A stretch of DNA of 57,219 bases from contig NZ_JAPCID010000052.1 of assembly GCF_027587175.1 (NCBI RefSeq), forward strand, positions 1-57,219, read 5' to 3'. Below are positions 40,861 through 49,578 of this stretch, piece after piece (position 1 is the stretch's first letter; each line of letters opens with the position of its first letter). The notes under the pieces are model-generated. The model was not told the origin of the DNA. It was given only the letters and a program-made list of their open reading frames with translations, and did not search any database. The position numbers were made by a program, and so were the translations under genes. The stretch is from Solirubrobacter deserti. Lineage in GTDB: Bacteria; Actinomycetota; Thermoleophilia; Solirubrobacterales; Solirubrobacteraceae.

Positions 40861-41478
40861 CTGTTCAAGTTCGACCGCGAGCTCGGCTACCGGTTCGTCG
40901 CCGGTGCGGACGAGGCGGGGCGCGGCTGTCTGGCCGGGCCGCTGGTCGCCGCGGCGGTGCTGTTCGACTACGAGACGTTGTCGTTGTCGGACCGGCGCTC
41001 GCTGAGCGCGCTCAACGACTCCAAGCAGCACTCGGAGGAGATGCGCGAGCTGCTGTATCCGCGTGTGTTGCGGGCGGCGGTGCGCGTGTCGGTCACCTCG
41101 CGGTGCGTGCGCGGGATCGACTCGCGCGGCCTACACAAGACGAACCTGGCCGCGTTGAGCGACTGCCTGCGCCGCGTGGGCGCAGAAGACGGCATCTGCC
41201 TCTCGGACGGGTTCCCGGTGCCGGACTGCGGGTTCGAGCAGCGCCACGTCGTCGGTGGTGACGCCACCTCGGCCGCGATCGCCGCCGCCTCGGTGATCGC
41301 CAAGGTCACGCGCGACCGCTTCATGCGGCGGATGGAGAAGCAGTATCCGGGCTGGGAGTTCGGCACCCACGTCGGCTACTCGACCCCCGAGCACCGGGCG
41401 GCGATCGAGCGCCAGGGCGTCTCGCCGCTGCACCGCATGTCGTTTCAGTCGATGGCCTACCAGCAGCTGGCGCTCTAG
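40861..41478 (+). CDS. rnhB: Ribonuclease HII
   Basis: About 205 residues. Removes ribonucleotides from DNA. Active-site motifs: FVAGADEAGRGCLAGPLVAA (first Asp and Glu), NDSKQHSEEMRELL, SDGFPVPD and ASVIAKVTRDRFMRRM. HVGYSTPEHRAAIERQGVSP is the conserved C-terminal element. No ATG/GTG/TTG lies between the lepB stop and the conserved VAGADEAGRG. Candidates are CTG 40861 (used here) and GTG 40735, 107 nt inside lepB. The start is therefore uncertain, the function is not. Confidence 0.92.
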   Translation: MFKFDRELGYRFVAGADEAGRGCLAGPLVAAAVLFDYETLSLSDRRSLSALNDSKQHSEEMRELLYPRVLRAAVRVSVTSRCVRGIDSRGLHKTNLAALSDCLRRVGAEDGICLSDGFPVPDCGFEQRHVVGGDATSAAIAAASVIAKVTRDRFMRRMEKQYPGWEFGTHVGYSTPEHRAAIERQGVSPLHRMSFQSMAYQQLAL

Positions 41479-41507
41479 GTACCGCGACCGCTCGAGGCTC
41501 GCCCCGG

Positions 41508-41513
41508 TAACTT
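41508..41513 (+). promoter_or_regulatory. -10 box of gene 41521
   Basis: TAACTT, 7 nt before GTG 41521; leaderless spacing. Confidence 0.4.
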
Positions 41514-41520
41514 CGGCGGG

Positions 41521-42852
41521 GTGCTGGTCGGGCTGGTCTTGGCGGGAGCGTTGTTCGCGGCGGCGCCCGCTGGCGCGCAGAGCGTCGAGGCGTTGGAGGC
41601 GCGCGAGCTCGGTGAGGGCGGGCCGGTGCTCGACGCGGGCACCGTCGTCTGGAGCCGTGGCGAGGGCGGTGACGGCGTGCGTGTGTCCGCGCGGGCCGCG
41701 GCCGGCGGGCCGGTTGCCCATCTCGGGCGTGCGTCGTCGGGTGCGGCCTCGGCCGGCTCCTGGCGGCTGGCCGCGGGTGCCGGGCGGGTCGGGCTGCGCG
41801 TCGTGTCGGGCCGGGGTGGCGTGGGCGCGCTGCTCAGCGCGCCGTTCGGCGGCGCGCCGCTGCGCCGCTCGGTCCCGCGGGGCGCGACCATGGCGGCCGA
41901 CCGCGACTTCTGGGCCTGGTCGGGCGGCTATGTGACGTTGGAGCGGTCGGGCCCCGCGCTCGGCGCGGTGGTGACGGGCGCCGACGGCTCGGTGCGCCGC
42001 CTGGCGCTGCCCGCGGGCGCGCGGGTGCGGACGCTGGCCGTGGCGGGCTCCCTCGCGGCCGTGTCCGTGGGGCAAGCGGTGGTCGTGTTCGATCTCGCGA
42101 CGGGCGCCGAGGTGCGCCGGGTCGCGCTGGACGCGATGAGCGTCGGCTCGTTGTCGGTGGACCCGAGCGGCGCGCTGGCCGCGACGGGCGAGAGCGAGTA
42201 CGGGGTCGACGTGCTGGCCTGGGCGCCCGTGGGCGCCGGCGCGTTCGAGGTCGTGACCACCGGTGGAGACTTCGGGCTCGTGTCGCTGGCGGGCGGGCGG
42301 ATCGCCTACGTCGCCTCGCGTGGCCTCGACGAGGGCGCCCGCGCGGTCGTCGTCGAGCCGCGGCCCGGCTCGGAGAACCCGACCGTGCTGTTCCGCGGCC
42401 CCCCGGCGTTCCAGATCGAGACGCTCGACTTCAACGGCTCCCACGTCGCCTGGTCCTCACAGGCCTGCCAGTTCCTGTCGTTGGCTGCGCCCGCCGCCTC
42501 GGGCGTGACGGTCCCGGCGGGTCCCTGCGCGCGCTCCGACGTCGCCGTCACCGTCTACAGCACGCCCACCCTCGGCCACCGCAACCCGAGCCTGCCCGTC
42601 ATCATCCGCTGCCTCACCGCCCCGACCGCCGGGTGCCGGGTCGATGTCCGCGCCTACGAGATCGGCCGGTCCGGAAGCCGGTTGGGGCGCGCCCGCGCCA
42701 CCGTCCCGCGCGGTGCCCGCCGCACGGTCCGCGTCCCGATCGGCGCCCGCGCCGCGGCCCGCCTCCGCCGCGCCGACATCGAAGGCGGCGCCTACTACGT
42801 CATCCGCACCATCGACCCCGACGGGCGCACCCGCCAGGTCGGCCCGCTCTAG
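41521..42852 (+). CDS. Secreted protein, probably a degenerate beta-propeller
   Basis: 443 residues from GTG. The signal peptide VGLVLAGALFAAAPAGAQS is cleaved after about residue 20. The mature part is a series of beta-rich, Gly/Ala/Val-rich blades (TLAVAGSLAAVSVGQAVVVF, GSLSVDPSGALAATGESEYG, FGLVSLAGGRIAYVASRG), suggesting WD40/TolB-like repeats. The C-terminus from about residue 370 (PVIIRCLTAPTAGCRVDVRA) is a separate beta domain with Cys that may be disulfide-bonded. No enzyme motif recognised. It separates rnhB from yraN. Confidence 0.65.
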   Translation: MLVGLVLAGALFAAAPAGAQSVEALEARELGEGGPVLDAGTVVWSRGEGGDGVRVSARAAAGGPVAHLGRASSGAASAGSWRLAAGAGRVGLRVVSGRGGVGALLSAPFGGAPLRRSVPRGATMAADRDFWAWSGGYVTLERSGPALGAVVTGADGSVRRLALPAGARVRTLAVAGSLAAVSVGQAVVVFDLATGAEVRRVALDAMSVGSLSVDPSGALAATGESEYGVDVLAWAPVGAGAFEVVTTGGDFGLVSLAGGRIAYVASRGLDEGARAVVVEPRPGSENPTVLFRGPPAFQIETLDFNGSHVAWSSQACQFLSLAAPAASGVTVPAGPCARSDVAVTVYSTPTLGHRNPSLPVIIRCLTAPTAGCRVDVRAYEIGRSGSRLGRARATVPRGARRTVRVPIGARAAARLRRADIEGGAYYVIRTIDPDGRTRQVGPL

Positions 42853-42901
42853 CCGCGCACGCGGCGCGCCTCGTCGCGCCCCGGCGTGGTTTCCTCTTGC
42901 C

Positions 42902-43588
42902 ATGGCCACGTTCGTCTTCGTTCACGGTGCCTGGCACGGCGGCTGGTGCTGGCGCGATGTCGCCACCGAGCTCGCCTTCGCCGGTCATGACGTGCTCACG
43001 CCGACGCTGTCCGGCCTCGCCGAGCGTCGTTCGATGGCCGCCTCCGCGACGCTGGACGGGCACGTCGAGGAACTCGCCGGCCTGCTCTACTTCGCCGACC
43101 TGCGTGAGGTCGTGCTCGTGGGCCACTCCTATGGGGGCATGGTGGTCACCGGCGCGGCCGCGCGCGCGCACGCGCGGATCGCGCGGCTGGTCTTCCTCGA
43201 CGCGTTCGTGCCCGAAGACGGCCAGTCGTTCTTCGACCTGCTGCTGCCGGCGCGGCGCAAGGCCTACGACGAGGCGACGTCCGGCGGAGTCGTCGTTCCG
43301 CCCTCACCGGAGGTCTTCGGCGTCGTGGGTGAGCGCGCCGACTGGGTCTCGGACCGCCTCACGCCCCACCCGCTCGCGACGCTGACGCAGCCGCTTCCCG
43401 CACCCTCGTCTCCGCCCCTGGCGCGACAGTACGTGCGCTGCACGCAGGGCCCGCTCACGGCCAGCTTCTCCGGCTTCGCCACGCGCCTGCGCGACACCGC
43501 GGGCTGGGATGTCGTCGACTTCGACGCGCCCCACGACGCGATGGTCACGCACCCCACCGATCTCGCCGCGCTGCTCGCCGTCGCGTAA
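42902..43588 (+). CDS. Alpha/beta hydrolase
   Basis: 228 residues. Oxyanion-loop HGAWHGGWCWRDVA, nucleophile elbow GHSYGGMVV (Ser), catalytic Asp region RLVFLDAFVPEDGQSF and C-terminal His in FDAPHDAMVTHPTDLA. The HGAWHGxWCW start places it with the salicylate-esterase/hydroxynitrile-lyase-like esterases. Substrate unknown. Its stop codon overlaps the start region of a 12-nt direct repeat preceding yraN. Confidence 0.9.
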   Translation: MATFVFVHGAWHGGWCWRDVATELAFAGHDVLTPTLSGLAERRSMAASATLDGHVEELAGLLYFADLREVVLVGHSYGGMVVTGAAARAHARIARLVFLDAFVPEDGQSFFDLLLPARRKAYDEATSGGVVVPPSPEVFGVVGERADWVSDRLTPHPLATLTQPLPAPSSPPLARQYVRCTQGPLTASFSGFATRLRDTAGWDVVDFDAPHDAMVTHPTDLAALLAVA

Positions 43589-43622
43589 TTCCGGCACAAA
43601 GAATTCGCACTTCCGGCACAAA
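43589..43622. promoter_or_regulatory. Tandem 12-nt direct repeat upstream of yraN-comM-dprA
   Basis: TTCCGGCACAAA occurs at 43589-43600 and 43611-43622, start-to-start 22 nt, about two helical turns, so both lie on one DNA face. They are 32-65 nt before the TAGCGT -10 box, where activators bind. Confidence 0.55.
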
Positions 43623-43653
43623 CACGCCGTAGCGCTGTTGCAGGGGTCGGCCA

Positions 43654-43659
43654 TAGCGT
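43654..43659 (+). promoter_or_regulatory. -10 box of yraN
   Basis: TAGCGT, 8 nt before ATG 43668. Confidence 0.4.
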
Positions 43660-43667
43660 CGCGCCCC

Positions 43668-44033
43668 ATGACCGACGTCCGGCATACGGCGGGCCAGCAA
43701 GGCGAGGATCTCGCCGCGCAGCACTTCGAGCGTCTCGGGTTCGAGGTGCTCGCCCGCAACCATCGCACCCGCTTCGGCGAGCTGGACCTCGTCGCCTATG
43801 ACGGCTCGACGCTCGTCTTCGTCGAGGTCAAGACCCGCCGCTCCGATGACCGCGAACCGTGGGAGAACCTGCACTTCGTCAAGCGCTCGAAGGTGCGCCG
43901 GATGGCGATCGCGTGGCTCACCGAGGCGCCGGGCCGCCCGTTCGGCGCGGCGTTGCGCTTCGACGGCGTCGCGGTCCTGCTCGACTCGCGCGGCGAGCTC
44001 ATCCGGCTCGACCATCTGGAGGCGGCGTTCTGA
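43668..44033 (+). CDS. UPF0102 (YraN) endonuclease-fold protein
   Basis: 121 residues. Small PD-(D/E)XK-fold protein family of unknown role, often next to comM-dprA. Marks: GQQGEDLAAQHFERLGFEVL, RTRFGELDLVAYDGSTLVFV and EVKTRRS, giving the E..D..ExK residues of the nuclease-like site. Coupled to comM by TGATG. The upstream direct repeat and -10 box suggest that it heads the yraN-comM-dprA operon. Confidence 0.92.
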   Translation: MTDVRHTAGQQGEDLAAQHFERLGFEVLARNHRTRFGELDLVAYDGSTLVFVEVKTRRSDDREPWENLHFVKRSKVRRMAIAWLTEAPGRPFGAALRFDGVAVLLDSRGELIRLDHLEAAF

Positions 44034-45547
44034 TGCTCGCCCGGGTGACCACCTTCGCGGTCGAGGGCGTGGACGCGCGGCGCGTCTGGGTCGAGGCCGA
44101 CATCCGGCTCGGCCTGCCGGCGTTCACCGTCGTCGGGCTCGCGGACAAGGCCGTGCGCGAGGCCCGCGAGCGCGTGCGGGCGGCGCTCGTGAACTCGGGC
44201 TACGAGTTCCCGCTGCGGCGCATCACGGTCAACCTCGCGCCGGCGTACCTGCGCAAGGTCGGGCCGGCGTTCGACCTGCCGCTGGCGGTCGCGGTGCTCG
44301 TCGCGTCCGGGCAGCTCGAGGCCGAGCGGGTCGAGTCGTGCGCGATCGTCGGCGAGCTCTCCCTGACCGGCGAGGTGCGCCCGGTCCGCGGCGCGCTCGC
44401 CGTCGCGGAGGGCACGCGCCGGCACGAGCTGCGCAGGCTCGTCCTGCCGCTGTCGCGGGCGCGCGAGGCGGCGCTCGTGCCGGACATCGAGGTGATCGGC
44501 GTCGAGTCGCTGAGCGAGCTCGTCGCGACGCTGCGCGGCGAGGAAGCGCCGCCCGGCCTGCCGAACGAGGTCCCCGACGCCGCCGAGGACGTCCCCGACC
44601 TCGCCGACGTGCGCGGCCACAACGCGCTCATCCTCGGGCTCGAGGTCGCGGCGGCGGGCGGCCACAACCTGTTCCTTCAGGGCCCGCCGGGCACGGGCAA
44701 GACGATGATCGCCCGCCGGCTGCCGTCCATTCTCCCGCCGCTGAGCCCGGACGAGGCGATCGAGGTCACCCGCATCCAGTCGATCGCGGGCCTGCGCGGG
44801 AGCGCCGGACTGGTCACCGAGCGCCCGTTCCGCGCGCCCCACCACACGATCTCCGCGGCCGGCCTGGTCGGCGGCTCCAACCCGCCCCAGCCCGGCGAGG
44901 CGACGTTGGCACATCGTGGAGTGCTGTTCCTGGACGAGCTGAGCGAGTTCGCCCGGCCGAGCCTGGAAGCACTGCGCCAGCCGCTCGAGGACGGCCACGT
45001 CACGATCGTCCGCGGCCAGCAGGTCATGGCGTTCCCGACGCGCTTCATGCTCGTCGCGGCCTCCAACCCGTGCCCGTGCGGCCTCGGCGGCTCGCGCTGC
45101 ACGTGCACCCAGGCCGACCTCGCTCGCCACCGCCGCCGCCTCTCGGGCCCGCTGCTGGACCGCATAGACATCCTCATGCGCGTCGAACGCCCACCGTCGG
45201 AGGCGCTGCGCCGCCAGGCCGCGCCGCCCTCGGCGACCGTGCGCGAGCGCGTCGTCGCCGCGCGCGCACGCCAGGAGCACCGCCTCGCCAACCACCCCGA
45301 GGCCTGCAACGCCCAGCTGACCTCGCGCCAGATCCGCGAGCTCGGCCAGATCACGCCGAGCGCCCTGCGCCTGCTCGCCGAGCTCTACGACCGCCACTCG
45401 CTCTCGGCCCGCGGCCATACACGCATCCTGCGCGTCGCGCGCACGGTCGCCGACCTCGACGCCTCCGACATCGTCGGTCCGGAGCACGTCAGCATCGCCG
45501 GAAGCCTCCGCCTCGACGACCACCTACCGCTCGCGGAGGCCGCATGA
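44033..45547 (+). CDS. comM: ComM-family AAA+ ATPase (YifB/Mg-chelatase-like)
   Basis: 504 residues. N-terminal Lon-protease-like S5 domain (VEADIRLGLPAFTVVGLADK), then AAA+ core with Walker A GPPGTGKT, Walker B GVLFLDELSEF and the sensor APHHTISAAGLVGG. The Cys cluster NPCPCGLGG..CTCTQ is a family zinc-like knuckle. The C-terminal helical domain includes NAQLTSRQIRELG. ComM is a branch-migration helicase that extends natural-transformation recombination tracts. A 60-codon Arg-rich ORF follows, overlapping its stop (ATGA). Confidence 0.95.
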   Translation: MLARVTTFAVEGVDARRVWVEADIRLGLPAFTVVGLADKAVREARERVRAALVNSGYEFPLRRITVNLAPAYLRKVGPAFDLPLAVAVLVASGQLEAERVESCAIVGELSLTGEVRPVRGALAVAEGTRRHELRRLVLPLSRAREAALVPDIEVIGVESLSELVATLRGEEAPPGLPNEVPDAAEDVPDLADVRGHNALILGLEVAAAGGHNLFLQGPPGTGKTMIARRLPSILPPLSPDEAIEVTRIQSIAGLRGSAGLVTERPFRAPHHTISAAGLVGGSNPPQPGEATLAHRGVLFLDELSEFARPSLEALRQPLEDGHVTIVRGQQVMAFPTRFMLVAASNPCPCGLGGSRCTCTQADLARHRRRLSGPLLDRIDILMRVERPPSEALRRQAAPPSATVRERVVAARARQEHRLANHPEACNAQLTSRQIRELGQITPSALRLLAELYDRHSLSARGHTRILRVARTVADLDASDIVGPEHVSIAGSLRLDDHLPLAEAA

Positions 45548-45726
45548 GCGCCACCGTGACGACGCTCCGGTGGGGGGTGACGCGGCCACGAGCGAGCGCA
45601 GCAGCCCCGGTGCTGCGCCACGAAGCGGCGCCACGGCCGCGGCCACATCGCGGGCGGCGCGGCGTCTCCGGACCGCCGCGGCAGCCGCGTCGGGCCAGCC
45701 GGCGTCGCCGGGAGGCGCGGTCATGA
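45544..45726 (+). CDS. Putative small Arg/Pro-rich protein between comM and dprA
   Basis: 60 codons. It starts in an ATGA overlap with the comM stop, and its own TGA overlaps the dprA start (again ATGA), so the three frames are precisely chained. The product is MSATVTTLRWGVTRPRASAA followed by a Pro/Arg-rich tail ending RRRREARS-like; very basic and low complexity, perhaps nucleic-acid binding. Alternatively it is only a coupling ORF, or dprA begins further upstream in another frame. No family recognised. Confidence 0.35.
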   Translation: MSATVTTLRWGVTRPRASAAAPVLRHEAAPRPRPHRGRRGVSGPPRQPRRASRRRREARS

Positions 45727-46808
45727 CCGCGTGCGACGTGTGCCTGCGGCGGACGGGGCTGATCGCCGCGATCGCCGGCCGGCTGCAGATCGAGTTCAAG
45801 CAGCGCAGTGCGCCCGGGCGGGTGCTCGCGCTCAGCGACGAGGCGCTGATCGAGGTCGGCGCCTCCGAGGACATCGCGCGCCGCTACGCCGAGTTCGATG
45901 CGCCCGCGGCCCGCGCGCGGGCGACCGCCGCCGGGCTGGTCACCGTGTGCCGCTGCCGCGACGAGTACCCGGAGCGGCTCCGTGACCTCGCGGACCCGCC
46001 GGCCGTCCTCCACATCCTCGGCGACCCGGCGGTGCTCAAGGACACGGACGGCGTCGGCGTGGTGGGCGCGCGACGCGCGTCGACCTACGGGATCGATGTC
46101 GCCCGCGCGCTGGGGCGCGGGCTCTCCGCGGCGGAGGTCACCGTCGTCTCCGGGCTCGCGATGGGCATCGACTCCGCCGCCCACGCCGGCGCGCTCGAAG
46201 GCCCCGGGCGCACGATCGGCGTGCTCGCCGCGAGCGCCCACATCCCGTACCCGCCGCGCGGGCGCCTCCTGCACACAGCGGTGGCCGAGCGCGGCGCGGT
46301 GATCTCGGAGATGCCGCCGGGGGCGAGCGCGCACCGCTGGTGCTTCGTCGCGCGCAACCGCATCATCGCCGCGCTGTCGGCCGCGACCGTCGTCGTCCAG
46401 GCCACCGAGCGCTCCGGCTCGCTCACCACCGCCGACTTCGCGAACGAGCTCGGCCGCGCGGTCGGCGCGGTGCCCGGCATGGTCACGTCCCGCCTCTCGG
46501 GCGGAACGCACTCGCTCATCCAGGCGGGCGCGCCGCTGATCCGTCACGCCGAGGACGCGCTCGAACTCCTCGCCGGAGCGACGGGCCGCGTGTTCACCGC
46601 TCCGCCGGAGCAGCGCGTCGCGCCGCGGCCGGAACTCGAGCCGCGGGTTGCCGCGCTGCTCGCGGCGGTCGAGGACGGCCACGGCACGCTGTCCGAGCTG
46701 GCCGAGACGACGGAGGAGGCCCGCTTCGCGCTCGCGGGCCTCGCCGAGCTCGAACGCCTCGGCCTGGTCCGCCGCGGCTTCGCCGGCCGCTGGGAGCGAG
46801 CGGCGTGA
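45723..46808 (+). CDS. dprA: DNA-processing protein DprA
   Basis: 361 residues from ATG 45723. DprA loads RecA on incoming single-stranded DNA. The N-terminal SAM-like region has a CDVCLRR Cys pair. The Rossmann core has GVGVVGARRASTYGIDVA, VVSGLAMGIDSAAHAGAL, RGAVISEMPPGASAHRWCFV and the ssDNA-binding RNRIIAALSAATVVVQA. The C-terminal winged helix (GTLSELAETTEEARFALAGL) is the DML1-like domain. It ends before the palindromic repeat shared with position 2870. Confidence 0.94.
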   Translation: MTACDVCLRRTGLIAAIAGRLQIEFKQRSAPGRVLALSDEALIEVGASEDIARRYAEFDAPAARARATAAGLVTVCRCRDEYPERLRDLADPPAVLHILGDPAVLKDTDGVGVVGARRASTYGIDVARALGRGLSAAEVTVVSGLAMGIDSAAHAGALEGPGRTIGVLAASAHIPYPPRGRLLHTAVAERGAVISEMPPGASAHRWCFVARNRIIAALSAATVVVQATERSGSLTTADFANELGRAVGAVPGMVTSRLSGGTHSLIQAGAPLIRHAEDALELLAGATGRVFTAPPEQRVAPRPELEPRVAALLAAVEDGHGTLSELAETTEEARFALAGLAELERLGLVRRGFAGRWERAA

Positions 46809-46832
46809 GCGTCACGCCCGCGCGAAGGGGCC

Positions 46833-46873
46833 ATCGGTCAGTTGACCCCGCATACGGGGGTCAAGTGACCGAT
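46833..46873. repeat. Convergent-junction palindrome, copy 2
   Basis: 17-nt arms (46833-46849 and 46857-46873) with one G-G mismatch and a short loop. The core 46837-46869, read on the minus strand, equals the 2878-2910 core at 30 of 33 positions; one pair of changes is compensatory (A-T to C-G). It lies between dprA and the convergent ATP-grasp gene. Candidate bidirectional terminator or protein-binding repeat. Confidence 0.8.
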
Positions 46874-46912
46874 CGTCACGGTTGTGCCGCGCGAGCGAGC
46901 TGGTCCGCGCCG

Positions 46913-48355
46913 CTACGGCAGGACCCAGGTGTCCTTCGCGCCGCCGTTCTGCGACGAGTTGACGACCAGCGCGCCCTCGGAGCGCGCCACGCGCGTCAAC
47001 CCGCCCGGCAGCACGCGCGGGTTGCAGCCCTCGCCCAGGAAGACGAACGGCCGCAGGTCGATGTGCCGCGGCGCCAGTCCGCCGCCGTCAACCACGGTCG
47101 GGTGGGTGGAGAGCATGATCATGCGCTGGGCGATCCAGGCGCTCGGGTCGGCGAGCACGGCTTTGCGGGTGGCTTCGATCTCGGCGGGCGACGAGCGCGG
47201 CGCGATCAGCACGCCCACGCCGCCGTGGCCCGCACGCGGCTTCAACACCAGCTGGTCGAAGACGTCGAGCGCCTCCTCGAGCTGCGCGGGCTGGGAGAGG
47301 TCGTAGGTCGGGACCGACCGCAGGATCGGCTCCTCCTCGACGTAGAAGCGGATCATGTCCTCGACGTAGGCGTGCGTGAGCTTGTCGTCGGCGACGCCCG
47401 TGCCGTACTGGTTCACGAGGCCCAGGCGACCCGCGCGCACGGCCGGGAGCAACATGCGCGCGAGGTCGGAGTCCACGCGGTCGGCGTTCGTGCGGCGATA
47501 GAGGACGTCGATCCGCCGCGCCTCGCGCAGGCCACGCGGCTTCAGCCACACGCAGTCGTCCTCGCGCACCTCGAGCTCGTGCGGCTCCACGAGCGGGATG
47601 CCGAGCTGGCGGGAGAGCCAGCCGTGCTCCCAATAGGCCGAATTGCGCTCGCCGTCGGTGAGCAGCGCGGCGACCGGGGCCCGCCGCCCACGGGCGGACG
47701 ATGGGGCGACCGCGCGCAGCGTGTCGGCCAGCAGGTCGATCTCGCCGTCGAGGGGACGCGGCGTTGCGTCGGGCGGAACGTCGATGTGCTCGAGCAGCGC
47801 TCGGCGCGTCGCGTGCAGGTACGCGAACCCGGAAGGCGTGCGGACGTTGTCCTCCAGGACCAGCCAGGACCCGTCGCAGTCACGGACCAGGTCCAGACCG
47901 GCGACACCGATCCAGACGTTGCCGGGCGGCCGCACCCCGCGCATCTCGGGTTCGAAGTAATCGGCGGACTCCAGTACCCAGGCGGGGACGACGCCCTCGG
48001 ACACGATCCGCTGCTCGCCGTACACGTCCGCGACGAACGCGTTCAGCGCGCGCACGCGCTGCGCGAGCCCGCGCTTGACCGGCTCCCATTCGCTCGCCGT
48101 GATCACGCGCGGGACGGGGTCGACGTAGAACTCCAGGTCGCCTTCGACCGACGAGAAGCGAACGCCGGCGCGCCGCAGGGTCCGCGACACGCGGCCCGGC
48201 AGTTCCGCGGGCTCCGCGCGCAGAACCGCCTCCAGCCCCGCACGGTACGCCGCGCGCACCGCGCCGTCCTGCGTGAACGCCTCGTCGTAGCAGCCCTCGA
48301 CGGCGGGATAGGCGGAGAGCAGCTCGTCGGCGGGCATCGAGGCCATCAGACGCAC
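46913..48355 (-). CDS. Circularly permuted ATP-grasp protein (DUF404/DUF407 type)
   Basis: 480 residues. N-terminal YPAVEGCYDEAFTQDG; then PRVITASEWEPVKRGLAQRV, ALNAFVADVYGEQRIV and the ATP-grasp core RDCDGSWLVLEDNVRTPSGF. The C-terminus VLKPRAGHGGVGVLIAP and NSSQNGGAKDTWVL is diagnostic. The fold catalyses ATP-dependent carboxylate-amine ligation, and substrates are unknown. In many actinobacteria it travels with an alpha-E protein and a transglutaminase; neither is here. GTG 48355 and Met codons shortly after are alternative starts. Confidence 0.9.
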   Translation of the reverse strand: MRLMASMPADELLSAYPAVEGCYDEAFTQDGAVRAAYRAGLEAVLRAEPAELPGRVSRTLRRAGVRFSSVEGDLEFYVDPVPRVITASEWEPVKRGLAQRVRALNAFVADVYGEQRIVSEGVVPAWVLESADYFEPEMRGVRPPGNVWIGVAGLDLVRDCDGSWLVLEDNVRTPSGFAYLHATRRALLEHIDVPPDATPRPLDGEIDLLADTLRAVAPSSARGRRAPVAALLTDGERNSAYWEHGWLSRQLGIPLVEPHELEVREDDCVWLKPRGLREARRIDVLYRRTNADRVDSDLARMLLPAVRAGRLGLVNQYGTGVADDKLTHAYVEDMIRFYVEEEPILRSVPTYDLSQPAQLEEALDVFDQLVLKPRAGHGGVGVLIAPRSSPAEIEATRKAVLADPSAWIAQRMIMLSTHPTVVDGGGLAPRHIDLRPFVFLGEGCNPRVLPGGLTRVARSEGALVVNSSQNGGAKDTWVLP

Positions 48356-48416
48356 CAGCCTGACAGAACGTCAACCCGCGGACCCCCTACACGCGGGCCA
48401 AACGCGATCAACCGCC

Positions 48417-48422
48417 TAACCT
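48417..48422 (+). promoter_or_regulatory. -10 box of thiD
   Basis: TAACCT, 7 nt before ATG 48430. I saw no TPP-riboswitch elements in the 74-nt gap upstream. Confidence 0.45.
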
Positions 48423-48429
48423 GAGCGCG

Positions 48430-49308
<879 letters not shown>

Positions 49309-49320
49309 CATAATGCGCGC

Positions 49321-49572
49321 ATGAAGTTCCTGCGGATGCGTCCGGGCTATGGCGAGCAGCTGATCGCCGAGGGGGATCCGAACCTCCTCGAGGACGAGCA
49401 GCGGCTCGTGGAGGAGTTCCGGAAGCAGCTGGAGCTGGGCATGTGGGCCGCGATCCCGGTGCAGACCGAAAGCGGCCGCAGGGAGGCCGAGATGGTCCGG
49501 GACTTCGCCGAGGTCCCGCGCGACGCCGGCCGCGTCATCTTCTTCCCGCGCGCGGCGGGCGGAGCGCGCTGA
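49321..49572 (+). CDS. Small hypothetical protein
   Basis: 83 residues starting MKFLRMRPGYGEQLIAEGDP. Acidic-helical middle (LEDEQRLVEEFRKQLELGMW), then AREGREAEMV-like stretch and FFPRAAGGAR end; cytoplasmic, no membrane segment. CATAAT lies 6 nt before the ATG. It is followed by the membrane-anchored gene at 49579 after 6 nt, so they probably form one operon. No family recognised. Confidence 0.55.
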   Translation: MKFLRMRPGYGEQLIAEGDPNLLEDEQRLVEEFRKQLELGMWAAIPVQTESGRREAEMVRDFAEVPRDAGRVIFFPRAAGGAR

Positions 49573-49578
49573 CCCGCC

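Noticed and set aside
48356-48429. TPP riboswitch before thiD
   Set aside because: The gap is only 74 nt and shows none of the conserved CTGAGA or ACCTGA-type elements in the right arrangement; a TAACCT -10 box explains the site better.
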